The position numbers and the translations under genes were made by a program. The notes below the pieces were generated by a model. It was not told the origin of the DNA and did no database searches. It was given only the letters and a program-made list of their open reading frames with translations. A DNA stretch of 64,000 bases from Scortum barcoo (Eukaryota > Chordata > Actinopteri > Centrarchiformes > Terapontidae): positions 22,798,143-22,862,142 of the forward strand of contig CM041531.1 in assembly GCA_023238725.1 (NCBI GenBank). Direction: 5' to 3'. Shown here piece after piece: positions 1-13,249 of the stretch. Numbering within the stretch: the first letter of the stretch is position 1; every line of letters begins with the position of its first letter.

Positions 1-574
1 CACTACTCCCTCTCTCTGTTTTTCTACTTTCTCTCTCCCTGCAACTCTTTCTCTCTGATTCACCTCTCTCATTTGCTCTCGAACAGATGAGAAACCACAT
101 TAGAAAGTAGTTCTTTCCATGTACTATTTATTTTTCATGTTTTTGTGTTAAAGGACATGTAAAATGACAAATGAAGTAAGCGTTTGTGTGTTCAAGTTAT
201 TGTTTTATTGAATTCTACAAGTTGATCTTTAAAAGTGTGTTAAAGAACAACAGAAATTGTGAGAGAAAATGAAACATTTTAAACATTTTTTTAATGCACG
301 AGAGGAATGCTGTGTTGTTTGTCACTGTGCCATGCGAGACACCGCACACCGATCGTGGAGAAATGCAGTAATGCATGTCACTGCTGCCATCCTTATTTTC
401 AAAATTAGAACCATTGTTGTTTAGCTTTAGCAGAGAGGAGATTTTTGACCGACCCAAAGAGGTGCAACAAACAGCAAACAAACTTGGTCAGAGAGGAAGA
501 AAATTACAAGGTGGAATTGTAAACACCAACTTAATCCCCCCCCCCTAAACCTTCGACTGCCCATATGCCGGCTG

Positions 575-624
<50 letters not shown>
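575..624. repeat. (CT)n(CA)n compound microsatellite
   Basis: About 13 CT units run directly into about 12 CA units. The junction makes a polypyrimidine block followed by alternating purine-pyrimidine DNA. Confidence 0.95.
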
Positions 625-2970
625 AGTTTACACATGACTGGCTGACAAACATTGAAGCATGAGACTCAGCAACCTGCGGGTCAGCTTAATGAAAAGACTA
701 TCCTGTCAGATTACAGACTTTAAACTCTTTGTGTCTGCAGGTTAGCAGGACTACAGTTTATTGTTACAGTGAAGACTCTGCAGGCTCAGTCAGTGAGAAC
801 ATGGATTGCAACAATAACAACAACGGGACATTGATGAGATTTTATACATTAATAGTCACATAGAGGAAAACAGCTTAATCTGTGGGGAAAGTGGGGCAGC
901 AAAAAAAAGTTTATATTTGTCATTTAATCTAAACAGGAACTGGTAGAGTTTAGGAAATCCTTACATCTGCTCTTTCAATGACAAAAATAAACCTTCATTT
1001 TAGTCTTAAAGTGGCTCCTTCTTCTCAACTGCTTTCTTCTGAGCTTTATCTGTTAAAGCTTTTGCTTCAAAAACAAAACCTGATATTGTAAAAACTTCAA
1101 TTTTCTTCAATGAAAGACAAGAGTAGATGATTTGTTTCATAGCTATAATTGCAACACCCTGTGTTGTTGAAACAAATTACTACAATTATGAGGGATGTAC
1201 ACACGAAACTCGACTGACAGAGCAGAGCTGAAATTAAACCAAGTCAAACAATGAAGTATTTTCCTTTGGGAACTCATTCAGATGACAAAATAACATATGG
1301 AGGCAAGTTTGATATTAATAGTTGTGGATTTTTTGCACTTTACTCACCCTTTGGGAATTTGATTTGCTCTGATCTCTGCCAAAAAAAGTCAAAACATCAG
1401 CCACAGATTAGAGCAGCTACTGTGGTTGAGATTTAGATTTCAAATAAAGTTGAGAGAATGAAACAGACCAATTCTCCTCTTAAAATTCATGTGAGATAAA
1501 CACACACACAAACACACACTCTCTGTCTCTGTCTCTCTCTCACACACCTAACCAGCCACCTTCTGTTTCCACACTTTCATATGTAAAGAGGCAGCGCAGA
1601 ATTTTAAGGCCTTGCACCACTTTGGAGAGAGACAGAGGACCGAAGACAAAAAGCCCTGTCATAACACAGCCGGCGCTGAGAGGAAGTAATCACACCTTCT
1701 GCCAAAGAGCAGACTGATCTTTTTACAACCAGAGAGAGAGGAGACAGGGAGGGAAAGAGGGAGAGAGGAGATGAAAGCAGAGAGGTGTATATTCTGCCTT
1801 TTATTGAATCCCCACCAAAATCCTGCACTTCTGACCAACTGGTAATCAGACAACAAAGTCCTGGAGGACTATCAAACTTGCCTCTGGAAACATTTTCTAT
1901 AAACTGGCCCTTTTTTAGCTGCCATGTAGCTACTTGACAGAGGAATGAGGTTTCTGCTAAATTTCAATTTTAACTTTATATAACATTAAAATGAGGGATT
2001 GTGATTCTGTATTGACACAGGTAAATACAGGTATGTGTGCTGTAATGTTAGCTGATATGCTTTAAAATCTAAAGGCTGCCCGGGAAGCACACAAAGGAAT
2101 GACTGGTCTTGTTCAGGCATAAACGTCCACTGAAATCTCTCGCCGCACACCTAGTAGTGCAGCATTACACAGATTGATTTTAAAGGAATGTCTGCTCCTA
2201 ACAAAACCCAAAAGACCCGTGGCACATAAAAGAAGACATGTGGCGGAGATGACCGAAATAAGCAGAATGTAAAAACTTCTAATGAAGCTTTGTTGATCCT
2301 TTGTCCACCCATCACCCCCCTCCTTCCTCTCTCCCTCACGTAGAAGTGGGAGATCCTTTCATCCCCCCCCCCCCAAAGGCTCCCCTCCCCTCTCTTCTTC
2401 TCTGTCTCTGTCTTTCTTTCACCCTGGGGAGAGAGACACTATTGTGGTGTTTTATGACCCCTTGGACCCCCTTCCCACCACCACCACCACCCCTCAAACA
2501 CAACCTCACACATACAAACCTGTAGTTTGGATCCCTTTAAACTTAAAGAGCCATGCAGCCCATAGATTATACATCCACTCTCTTGTATTTGTCTTTTATA
2601 TGTATGTATGTATTTTATATGTCTTTTATATGTCTTTTAACACTTTTAAGGAGGTACTTTTTCAGGATATTATTTATTCACTCTCAAATGAATATATCTC
2701 ATTTACAAAAACAAATAATAAAGACATTTATTCTTATTAACTTTCTATGAATAAGTGAAAATGATTTATTAGCATCTTATGTATGCTACTAGATCTACTG
2801 TATATAAAAGAAAGTGTTAGGAAGAGATACGATGTAGCGGTTAATGCCCCTACACATCATATGTGTATTATGTCCTGCTCAGCTCCTTCTTAATATATGC
2901 AAACCCACATATACCCTCTCTGCTGTGAGATCATGGATGTATTAGTTTGAGGGATGTCACATGACCGCAG

Positions 2971-2983
2971 AGGTCAAAGGTGA
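2971..2983 (+). promoter_or_regulatory. DR1 nuclear-receptor-like site
   Basis: AGGTCA and AGGTGA half-sites are directly repeated with one spacer base. DR1 is the known arrangement for HNF4, COUP-TF and RXR-PPAR binding. A single motif of this length occurs by chance, and no promoter is visible beside it, so function is a guess. Confidence 0.2.
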
Positions 2984-3228
2984 GTCCAGATAACAATGTT
3001 TAAGTAAGACTTTGATGTGGCCTGTACCTCTAATACACACGCACGCAAGCATATGTGGATGCACACGCACTCACGCATACGCACCCACACACACACTCAA
3101 CACGCTCTCCCATGGGCTCGGACTCAGTGGACACAAAGGGCTTGTCTTGAGGGGTGAAAGGTCATCCTGGGAGAGGTCAGATAAGAACCCCAGGCTCTTT
3201 CTCTGTTGGCCGGGCCCACATACCAGTT

Positions 3229-3264
<36 letters not shown>

Positions 3265-3293
3265 ACACACACACAACACACACATGCATGCAG
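3229..3293. repeat. (CA)n microsatellite
   Basis: A long CA array interrupted by single G and CAACA variants, followed by a short GCATGCATG palindromic run. Confidence 0.95.
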
Positions 3294-3638
3294 CATGCAT
3301 GCGTTTCTTTCTTTCTGTTCAGTCTGACAAGCAGGGTTGCAGTTTCCAACCTCCACCCCACCTTCAATGGCTGATCATATTACACAGTAACACACACACA
3401 GACATGCATACAAATATACCTGACAACATACATACAAACTAGCAATATAAAGTAGTCTTGACTTGTCTTGTTGATTTGTGTGTGTGTGTGTGAGGGAGAT
3501 AAGGCAGAGGAATGTCGAGCAGTGTCAGCTGGTCAGTGCAGCATCTTTTTCAGGCCTGAACAGTAGCTTCCAGCTTTGCAGATGCTCTGTGATCACTGAC
3601 CCAAAGCAACCCATATGCAAAGGGATGTCAGCTGTACA

Positions 3639-3674
<36 letters not shown>

Positions 3675-4982
3675 TGGACCCTCAAATGGGCTCATCACTG
3701 ACCAGTGACCCACATCAAATGCTCTCATTCACAGTTTGCTCAACAGACACTGGATCGATGGTCAGCCAGCCAACTGGCCAACTGCTCAGGCAACCCCATG
3801 TCCAGCCATTCAGCCACACACTCACTCACACACACACACACGCTGAAGCCGACAGCCACTCAGTTAACCTGTCAGCTCTGCCAAAACCGGTGTTGGTCTC
3901 CAACCACTGTCCTGCAGGCACCGTCCTAATAATTATGTACAATGAGTGTTTTTTTCCTTTCATGCTTTAACAAATGTCCATCTTTACAATTTATCAAGTA
4001 TGCTATAACAATACAACTACAGTGTGACACAGGTACGTATAGATATATCAGTGCATGTCGACATACTGCACAGCATGTTATCTGCTACAGTTAATTTAAA
4101 GAAACAGCTGTAAGGCGCTACAGAGCTCCAATTCCCTGAATACTCAGAATCTGCTTGGCCTGTTGGTTCACTATCAAGCTCCTCGTCCTTGAGCAGTTTT
4201 TTTTTTCTTCTGCTCTCTCTATCTTGCATAACTTCAGGGGGAACTTGTGTTGTCTAAAGGCATGCTGCAAGTGAGACTGAGAATCATTTTCAAACCTCTC
4301 AGCTGCAGGAGGCGTCACAAACCTGAACTGGATCGTGAGCTGAAAGGTCTCCATCATTAATGAGTTGCACCAAACAGAGTGTGTGTGTGTGTGTGTGTGT
4401 GTGATTTAAAATTTTACATTTAAATATTAGCCACACATACTGCTCAGTGTAAAATGTTATGAGCAGTGTCAGAAGTGGAAACAGAAGCACAGGTCCATGC
4501 ACACACACACATACACACACACACACACACACACAGCCAATAAACTATCAATAAGCCATCTCACCAATAATCAAGTTGTTACTGTGCAGCCTAAAAGTTT
4601 ACACAACACATCACATTTGCTACACTGAGGCAACACACACTGAGACAGCTGTGAACTTCTCAGTTTTTCACTCATTGCTTGACTTAAACACCCTTTGGAA
4701 TAGATGAATTGATTAAATAATTGATGAACAAATTAATTAATAAGCTTCATTTGGAATATTATAATGAGGTGCGACATGAAGGAAACATCTGTTGTTACTG
4801 AGAAAGCCACACACTGGTGCAGAAGAGTTTCATGTGTACAAGCTATACAGAGTTGAAGAAGATGAGTCCGAAGTCTTTCAGGATTTAGGAGACACGCGTT
4901 TACATTAGAGCAGTGTCCCCTGATGACTTTGGAGATGATGAACATAAAGCAAAGAGCAGGAGACGGATACACAGCGCAGTTC

Positions 4983-5002
4983 TTTTTTTTTTTTTTTTTT
5001 TT
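4983..5002. repeat. Poly(T) tract
   Basis: About 20 consecutive T bases on the plus strand lie at the left edge of the CpG-rich block. It could be a retroposon tail or a simple homopolymer; no retroposon body is visible next to it. Confidence 0.9.
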
Positions 5003-5039
5003 CCAGGCACACTCAGGCAGCTCAAACACTGCGTGATTG

Positions 5040-5350
5040 TTTCCTGTTTCCAAACAGCATCAGCAACAACTGAGCGCGCGCTGACGGTTTCCATCACCGA
5101 CACACGGTCACGAGCTCTACCTGCGCGCGGTAACCCCTCCACGAACCGGCTGCACGGACTCACCTGTAATAATCCGGAAACTACTGTTCATGGAGCTCCT
5201 CGGAGCTGCTCGCTGTCACCATCTCTCCGGCGCGAGACCTGCGGCGGGACTGCGTGTCGCGCGTGTCATCACCTCTGATCCTCAGCGGCGCGAGGTCCCT
5301 CCCCCTCTGCCTCCACTCACATGGTACGGTCCGGCCCGACCCTCTCATTT
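5040..5350 (-). promoter_or_regulatory. CpG-rich block, candidate promoter and first exon
   Basis: This is one of the few CpG-dense stretches in an otherwise CpG-poor window, with GCGCGC, CCGGCGCGAG and GCGGCGCGAGG clusters. On the minus strand a good splice donor, TTACAG followed by GTGAGTCC, falls at 5164/5163. Upstream of it is a short open frame, ATG at 5222-5220 to TAG at 5183-5181, of 13 codons. That pattern fits a 5' untranslated first exon carrying a small upstream ORF, with the gene running leftwards. I could not find the next exon, so the gene is unknown; a lncRNA is equally possible. The direction rests only on the donor site. Confidence 0.4.
5181..5222 (-). other. Short upstream-type ORF (13 codons)
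   Basis: The frame starts ATG GTG ACA GCG and ends CAT GAA CAG TAG, all within the candidate first exon and 17 bases before the putative donor. It has a purine at -3 and G at +4, an adequate Kozak context. If the exon is real this would be a uORF; nothing shows that it is translated. Confidence 0.2.
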
Positions 5351-5359
5351 AGCCTTTTC

Positions 5360-8300
5360 TTTGCTCCGCTTAGTGCTTTTTAAATGATTTCTCTATCATA
5401 TCCTCGGCATTAGTGCAGAGGGAGAAAGTTTAAGGTGTTTGTGATAAGTAAAAGAAAAACAAAAACAAAAAAAACAACAACAACAGCCATTATATAGCAC
5501 ATAGTCTAATCTAGTCTTTTTTTAAGGGGAAGGCGGGGGGGTAGGGTTAATTTAATTTTGTTAATTTAGTCAGAGCATGCAGGCCTGTGTTTTTTTTTTT
5601 CCTCTAACATTTAGAGTAGTTTTGTCCCTATTAAGGAGTCCATGGATTTAATAGGAATCCATGTGTTAAATGTGGAGGAGACCTGACAGGACTGAAGGAG
5701 CTGAAAGTGTCAGAAATAACAGGATGAAGAAGATGTGACTCAGGGGACTCACTCATAAATGCTCCAAGAGCTTGTTGGGCTGTTTGTGACCACATGAGGT
5801 GAGCACCTGAGAAAACGAAGTGGTACCAAGATACCAAGTCATGAAAAACAACAGTCTTAAATAATAACTTATGAGAGCATTATGTTATGTCTGTTTTTAT
5901 TGAGATATTTGATTTAAATTGAATTTCATGTCAAATAATCTTTTATTTTATGAACTGTCAATAACATAATAGGACCAAGTCAATTAAATTTTATTTATAC
6001 ATGCCGAATGCACAAAAACAAAACAAACAAACTCCTCTGTGATCGTTAGAAATAGTAACAAAACCCCCAACGAAATGTGTACCTCCAGCTCTATGAGTTG
6101 TATCAGTAAAGTGAATTAAAATTGTATAAAAAAAAAAATGTCACACGTCTCCTCAGCTCACATCTACAGTTTCCGTCGCCCTCTACTGGACTACAAGTGG
6201 ACTCTCAGTGTTCACGGAGCTTCACATCTCTCTGTGAAATGCTGTTAGCTCCTCACATAGTGTGTTTGAGCCAGCTGCATAATTTTAACTTTTTCAAAAA
6301 TAGTTTTACTTAGAAACACAACACACCACTTTTATGATAATCCATCTGATGAGAATGTGACTTCCACTTAATTTTGTAATGAGTTCCTCTTTATTTCATG
6401 AAGAATAATAGAATAAAAGAATAGATTTTTTTTTTAGCTGACCAGCAAAAACACAACTGAGCTCAACAAATATGGTTGTCTTCAAAGAATGTGGTACATA
6501 ATCATCTATTTTAAACAAACCTTACCTAGAGTAGTGTTGAATTTGTCTGTTTTCAGGTGATACATATGCAATATGTGTAGAAAAATGAATAGTACAAACC
6601 TGCTCAGAAAAAGTGATAATGGAACATTAGTTCACGTCAACTGTTTCGTAATGTGAGGTGCCACTGCATAATGGTGCCACTGCAAACCAAATAATAGTAA
6701 AAAGACAGTAACAGGTCACAGATCAGTGATTTATTCAATATGCTGCACAAATATTTTTAAACTTTTGAACAACTCATGAGATTAACTTTGATTTGAAATA
6801 AAAACAAAATAAATCCTACCAAACACAGATTAAAGAGCGCATTGGCAATAAACCTAATTATTGTTTGGTTTCACTGTAGATTAATTTATTCTTTGCAGCT
6901 CTGTCCCTCAGGTGCTGCAGTCTTTGGGAGTTTTCAGACTAAAACTACATGACATCAGATTGACTTACAAAGCAATTAAATTATTTTGGCACTTGCAAGT
7001 TTGTTCCTTAGTTTTGTCTGTTTACTCTGTAGTTTCATTGCTGAGATTTGGGGATGCAACAACCAGTGTTTTTAGGGACATGAGCAGTCAGAGAGGCACA
7101 TAAACAAAGAGTTGAAATATATTAATATTAAAACAAATATTAAAATTATATACTAATGTACTATGTACTATTATCTGCTACTATCATAAAATTTACATCA
7201 TGAATATCTAAATAAATAACTTAAACTAGGTAGAAAGGACAATTAATTTACAGTAATTGAGCTCATACTCATTTTTCTCTGAAGCGAATACGATAATCAA
7301 ATCAAACAGCAACTGAAACAGTTTATCCATCTAATAAAATAATACTGTAATTTAATTAATGATTCATTTAATGAATTCAGTACTTGTAAACACTCTTGTG
7401 ACTTTTATTCCAAAGTGATACCTAAATCGTATAATGCAGAGGATATTTATAAAAGGCATGGCCGTTTTCCACTGTGGTCCTCCCTCCTAATTACAGCTTA
7501 CATTTTGTCACTGGGAATCTCATACTTCATCCTTTCTGCTGCCCCAGCCGGGCAGTGCCAATCTGTACAGTGGCATAGCCACGCCACGCCAACACAACAT
7601 CCCCTGATGGGAGAACAGGTGTTGGACAGGGTCCAGTGGAGCAGAGCGGAGCGGGCTGCCATGATATATCAGATGAACCGGCCAGCACCGACTCCTCTGG
7701 CCCGAGGGAGGGGGGCCCAGCCATTTATTAAGCGCGTGCGTTTGTATATGTGTGTGTGTGCGTGCAGAGGTTCTGTGAGGGCAGCAGCAGTACAACAACG
7801 AGCCTCAACAAAACTGATTGGGACCCAAAGACCCAACAGGGAGGCAGGCTAATCTGGGAAATCCCTGAACAAAAACTATATATTTTAGCTTGAAGCAATT
7901 TAAAAATGATACAACCCGCAAAGGGCATACTGTTTTGACATTATGACATGTAGAAATGTCAAATTAAAAGTGTCCAAGCTTGACACTAATTAAGAATAAA
8001 TCTTCATATACACAGCATATCTATTACCTATTAAACACCATCAAATGAAACACACTTTGCTGTAAATGTTATTATTTTGCATTGCACCCAGACACATATT
8101 TCCTACATTTTGGGCAGCCTTAAAACAGGTCCCCATGACCCATTTCTGTTTCCTGACTCAAACCCTGAGAAACTGTTTTATTGGGTTTTTGAGATCAGTT
8201 TTTCAAGTCCCTTTACTGCTAATTTTACAGCCAAAATGACACTGGGTATGATGATTTGCTCAGTCGCTGCAGAGCCATATTGGCCAAGGCAAGGCTTGTA

Positions 8301-8700
8301 GTTCCTGTTAATGGGTTGAATATAATATTTTATGTCCCGTTGCTATAGCCACGCTGCTTAACTTGTGATGTAAAAATAGTCAGGCCCATTCATTTTAGTA
8401 TAAATACTTCACTTCGCTTCAAGACACAGACTGAGCTGTATGTAAAATGTGTCTATTTGAATGTGCCCTGGCAGAGGGAAAAGGTATTGCTACTTTACAC
8501 ATAATGACGGCCCAGGTCGTTTGGCTGAGAATAATGGTGGTTTCGCTGTAAAGCATATCACTCTCATTAGGTTTTTACACACTGGTCGTGCCTAACTGGA
8601 GATGCACTTGTCCGGACACACACATGCACGCGCACAAACACAGACCCCACACACACACACACACTCACGCACACACATATCCATCTCCAAAGTCATTAAA
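5360..8700. other. Non-coding AT-rich stretch, no gene seen
   Basis: The stretch is mostly AT-rich unique sequence with A-rich or T-rich runs near 5460, 5590, 6125 and 6430. A frame of 145 codons at 7415-7852 has no recognisable domain and ends in a GT-rich segment; I treat it as chance. A possible minus-strand exon near 5650-5800 was considered and rejected. No RNA genes or mobile elements recognised. Confidence 0.5.
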
Positions 8701-8990
8701 TCCCTTTTGAAAAGAGGCCTCATTTGAGAGAAGCAATAAAATTTTTAATCATTTTATTACCAAAAGAGTATTTAACAAGTGGGTAATGAAACGCCAAAGG
8801 CAGGTTAGCTGAGTTTAACCTTCATAGAGGAAGCCATGTATCACATGCTGCCCCGAGGCATGGTGGGACAGAAATGTCATCCTCCATTATCCACCATACC
8901 TGAAGTGTGGCGTTGCGCGGCTGGCAGGCAGGCGTCTCGCTCTGCAAGGCGAGGCTGACGGGAAATTAGGGGGAATTCAATTAATGGACG
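8690..8990. other. CNE-like unique block
   Basis: About 300 bases without simple repeats, containing TTTTTAATCATTTTATTAC and other A/T-rich homeodomain-type cores, next to a balanced stretch. No open frame. Such islands between microsatellites are typical of conserved non-coding elements in fish, but conservation cannot be seen from one sequence. Confidence 0.3.
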
Positions 8991-9689
8991 TTTTTTACGC
9001 ACCAGGGAGAGGGCACAGCTGCACACACACACACCTTAATGCAGGGTGCACACACACACGTCGTCGTAACAAATGTAACACACTCGCGAGGGCAGGCGCG
9101 CACCTCAAAGCATATCCTACACATCTCCCACTGAGAGGGGGCTACCGGCGGGACAGGAGAGCAGGAGGAACACATGTTCTTTACAACCCCTCTGTCTCTT
9201 TCTTTAACTCTCGTCACTGTTTCTCTCTTTATATACCCACTCTTAACTTTCCGTCTTCCTCACTCTCCTTGCAGAGACTTGGTTCTGTTGAATCTCCTTC
9301 TCTCTCCGTCCCCCCCCCCCTCCCCCTAAGGCGATAGTATACAGCGGGGTCGCTTCACTGCTTTCCCTCAGCAGGTCAATTAAGGAGAAAATGAGGCAGA
9401 GGGGGACACTCTCAGTCTGTCACCATAAAAGAACCATACCTACCTACCTACCTGCCTGCCAATTGCTCATATAATATACCGCTGAACTGCCCTGCAGTGG
9501 AAGTGAAAGTCTGAGAGGGAGTCTGGGAGAAAAGAAAAAAAAGGGAGGGGTTGAATCATATATGTACCTTTTAGAGAATGAAAAAAAAGTGGTATTTCCA
9601 GAAAAGCAATCGTCCAGTCCTTAAGGGAGGGGAAATACACCAGCCACCTCTGGTAGCTCCAGATACAAGCCCATACATTACATCTTTCA

Positions 9690-9990
9690 ATTTCTTTGAC
9701 ACTCAGGAATAATTTATGGCTGATAACAAAAATACTCTATTTTCAATAACAAGCTTCTGCGGTACTTAGAGGGACTGGCCCCCAAAGTTAATTGAAAAGT
9801 GTCCTGGCTCTCATTTGCATAAGAAACACATTTAAAGGTGAAAAATTATAAATAAATATGCGGCCACCTGTGAAATATGGCTTTTGGCCTGCTGGTCATT
9901 TATAACTTTGCCTTTAATTACGTGACAGGCTGGGGTTCTGCTGCTGTAATGAGAGGCTGGAGTGATGGAGAGGAGTGCGTGAGAGACAGA
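9690..9990. other. CNE-like unique block with octamer site
   Basis: The block has no simple repeats and no coding frame. It holds TTAATTG, an octamer in reverse (ATTTGCAT, 9813-9820), AAATTATAAATAAATATG, TTTATAACTTTG and TTTAATTACGTGACAGG. A dense run of homeodomain, POU and bZIP-like cores fits an enhancer. Conservation is not testable here. Confidence 0.4.
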
Positions 9991-10741
9991 GGCCTATAGG
10001 TCATTTAGTGTAGGAACAGACAGACATGCATGCAGACGCACACAGCTGGACGGACGCATACGCAGGTGGAAAGATACCCTACATGTATGGCCACACACAC
10101 ACACACACACACACACAAAACTGGACAGACATCCACATGGTCATACACACAAATAGAATATACACAGAAACATGGACGTAATCTCATTTTAAAATTTAAA
10201 AGGTAATCTGTGCATTACATTTTGGTGACTCATTATGGTAACAGTACTCATTACGTTTTGATACTCAGTCATCTGTCGCCGTGTAGATTCTGTCATTCTG
10301 TCGAATCTCTTTGCTTGAAAGGGTTAATAGACACTGCTAAGGGTTTTTTTTCCGGTGAGCTCATCCAGTCAAAGAGTTTGTAATTCAAAAAATGACATCT
10401 GTGGTGTGAGTGACTAGTTAGCTGTGGATAATATAAAAAGAAAATATTTAAAATAATATATATTTCAAAATTAAATCCATGAGTGGACAATCTGACAGCA
10501 CATTTTTTCCCCCTAAAATCAGACATTTTTTCTTTTTTTCCCTGCCCCAACACCAAGACATGATCCTTGTTGATTTATTATTTTAAACTTTTAATTGTTT
10601 ATATAGGCTTCCCTGACTTGTATGTGTTCTTATAAAGATTCGCTAATTCGCTGTATCTTGAATTTACTTTGTCCCAACCCCTGAAGAGAACATCAGATCG
10701 CTCTGGATATTTGTCGACACCAGCAAATTTCCAACAAACAG

Positions 10742-10775
<34 letters not shown>

Positions 10776-12235
10776 CAGACTTATTGGCGATTAACGTGTC
10801 ACAGAGACAGATTATAACAAAAGTCAGGTGGAGAGACAGACAAGGAAGCATTATAGAACATCAGACAGATAGTTAGACAAAAGACTGGGTGGTGGATATG
10901 CAGCGTGTGGCACTTCTGTCTCGGTGTCTCCTCCCTCCCTTCTTCTCTTTTATGCATAAAGAAAACAGCTTGCATTGCCCTGCAGGTACTACCAGACCAG
11001 AGCGCTGTGCCGCCACGCACCGCTTTCACTTTCACCTTCACACCTTCTCCGCGGTCACTTCCCGGTAGAGCTTGCGTCGCAGCAGCGGCACTTCCTGGGG
11101 TGTTCTTTCTCTCTCCCCTCATCTCCTTTTTTTTTTTTTTTTTAACCCTCTTTCTCCATCCCTGAATAGCAGTAGGGAAGGAGGGAGGGGGGCACAAGCA
11201 TGCCCCTTGGCCCAGCTCCCTAAGTCCTATTATAAGTAGAAGAAGGCGATATTTCACCATTTCACCCCCCAGAAATATTACAAGATAGACAAGCAAGCGG
11301 GGGCTAATCCCTGGGATGAAATTAGCAGCGGAGGGGTTAGCGGCAGGATGGAGGGATGATAGAAAGGGGGGTGGGGGTGGGTAGCTGAGCCCAGCTAGAG
11401 GCAACTCGTCCACAGGGATAATTACAAGATGCTCCCGGGATCTGTCTGTCTGTCTGTTGGCTGTGCTGGGCTGGCCTTCATTTTTGATGGCTCTATTTTC
11501 AACAAGGGGGACTAGTTCTCTCTGCTGCCCTGTGTGTGTGTGTGTGTGTGTGTGTGTTGCCCTTTCTTTTCTATGTCTCCAGTGCTTCAGATACATAGTA
11601 AAAGCTATTAAAATTGAAATTGTTCTAGGGGCAGTGAGCGAACAGGGAAGAGAAGCGACACACTCAACCCCCCTGACAGACTGTTTAATAATGGGTGGAC
11701 TGTGTGTGTGCGTGTGTGTGTGTGGGAAGTGAGCCTATGACCCAACTGGCGCAGGCCTGGTCTGAATATTTCTCCTTATTTCAAGCTGCACTTGTACAGT
11801 CTTTGGAGGAAAATGCCTTTTACAGAAATATTCAAATTTAGATTTTGTCTCTGAAATTCCTCATTTTTAGAGACTTTATTTCCTTTTTTCTTCTTCTTTG
11901 TTCCTTAATGTTAAAAATGCTTCTCAACTTCAGGCCACAGAGAAAAAAAAAGATCCTGTTGAAGACTTCTAAGCATCTTTTGTTAGTGTGCCTGTACTTT
12001 ATTTTACCCTTATTACCCCTCTTAAATATTATGATTACATACAAAGCAAATATAAGAGTTACAGCAGAAGCAGTGAAGGACCACAGTGTTATTTTAGTTT
12101 TCTCCCATTACGGGTATAAGTGAGTAAACCACCCTCCCTCCCTCTGGTCAGCGGTGGGAGGTGAGCATGGCAGCAGAAAGCTTTGACCAGCACACTGACC
12201 CCTCTCTAGGGAAACAATGACTTTGAGAAGGCTGG

Positions 12236-12297
<62 letters not shown>

Positions 12298-12993
12298 AGC
12301 ACACACACATGAAATGAAGAATGGGCCAATTCATTCATCACTTTAACAAATATAACAGGCTATTGCAGGAGCTCACACAATAGAAGACAAAAGCTAAGCA
12401 GCAGTTGCACTTAGGCCAATAACTGCATTCACTCGGCCACATACAGAATATGTACCCTCCGCGTGCAACACACTTTTACACATACACACACACGCATACA
12501 CACAGATCTTTATTAACATGCAGTTCAGTGCATTCAGTTAAAAGCATATAGCTGCATTTTAAAACTTTAATCTAGACGTAGTTTGTAATAAGTATGAGCA
12601 CAATTAAAGGAAATGTTGTAAACACTAAATTGACTTGATTTGACTGGATACATACCAAATTCATTGATTCATGTAGTAATTTTCTTGCAAAAATACTTTC
12701 CTACCATTCATTGCAAAACAACACTTTAAATTTTAAAGATTTTTTTGTGCGTGTATTAAATTCTGTGTATTTATATCGTGTGCATGTGTGTGGACACTAA
12801 TCAAACATCACAGTCATTACTCGGTGTGTAACTTCGGTGTTGCTGAGTCTAAAAATGTTGTGTCTGTTTTGAAACCAGCAAATGAGTGTTAGAGGTTTGA
12901 GTTGCAGCTGTTTGCGGTGGACCTGTAGATGGCGCTCTATACCAGGACATGATGCTGGACTTTGATGGAATGCGGACCGCGGCGCAGAACGAA

Positions 12994-13025
<32 letters not shown>

Positions 13026-13061
13026 TGAGAAATAGGAAAATAGCAGAGCAAGAAAGATGGA

Positions 13062-13096
<35 letters not shown>

Positions 13097-13150
13097 GGAA
13101 AGAGACAGAAAGAGAGAAAGAGGTAGAAATAAGGAGAGAGAGAGAGGGGT
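9991..13150. other. Non-coding stretch with microsatellites, no gene seen
   Basis: Arrays occur at about 10090-10119 (CA), 10746-10774 (A-rich with G), 11127-11143 (T), 11531-11557 (GT), 12237-12295 (CA, the longest near here), 12994-13017 (GT then GA) and 13064-13095 (GT). The 265-codon minus-strand frame at 10799-11596 is low in complexity (Lys, Thr-His and Pro runs) and I reject it as a gene. Confidence 0.55.
12237..12295. repeat. (CA)n microsatellite, about 29 units
   Basis: An uninterrupted CA array, likely length-polymorphic. On the minus strand it makes a long Cys-Val open frame that is not a gene. Confidence 0.97.
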
Positions 13151-13159
13151 TTACAGTAC

Positions 13160-13246
13160 CTGATGTTACAGAATAGTCTAATGACCGTCCTTCTTTGTCT
13201 TTGAGCTGGCAGACAGAGTCATCCAGCACATTCAGCACCAGAATAG
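13160..13246 (-). CDS. Possible internal coding exon, gene unknown
   Basis: On the minus strand an 87-base segment is bounded by an acceptor-like TTGTTCTGTAG and a donor-like ATCAG followed by GTACTG. Read with two leading bases it codes for a balanced peptide that includes LVLNVLDDSVCQ and LKDKEGRSLDYSV. The length is a multiple of three, so the flanking phases would be equal. The composition is protein-like, with no repeats, unlike the CT/GT-derived frame that follows it past the donor. I do not recognise the family and found no partner exon in this window. It could be one exon of a large gene whose introns fill the surroundings, or chance. The GTAC donor is weaker than GTAAG. Confidence 0.3.
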
Positions 13247-13249
13247 CTA

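Larger units (their letters stand above)
1..4980. other. Non-coding stretch with microsatellites, no gene seen
   Basis: No open frame here looks like protein: the longer ones translate CA/TG arrays into Thr-His or Cys-Val runs. The DNA is mostly AT-rich and unique. Microsatellites sit at about 575-624 (CT then CA), 3229-3293 (CA), 3478-3491 (GT), 3641-3670 (CA), 4379-4402 (GT) and 4499-4535 (CA). A direct repeat of nuclear-receptor half-sites lies at 2971-2983. I see no RNA gene. Confidence 0.6.

Noticed and set aside
4118..4357. Minus-strand frame beginning METFQLTIQFRFVTPP
   Set aside because: Looks protein-like at the start, but there is no acceptor before the ATG and the rest runs into low-complexity sequence.
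5640..5840. Possible minus-strand exon with CTCAG and GTGAGT signals
   Set aside because: The frame is open but the peptide is Ser/Pro-rich and unremarkable, and the phase cannot be tied to another exon.
7415..7852. 145-codon plus-strand open frame
   Set aside because: No domain, ends in a GT-rich segment, no splice sites that fit.
10799..11596. 265-codon minus-strand open frame
   Set aside because: It translates CA/GT, poly(T) and C/T-rich DNA into Thr-His, Lys and Pro runs, with no domain and no splice structure.
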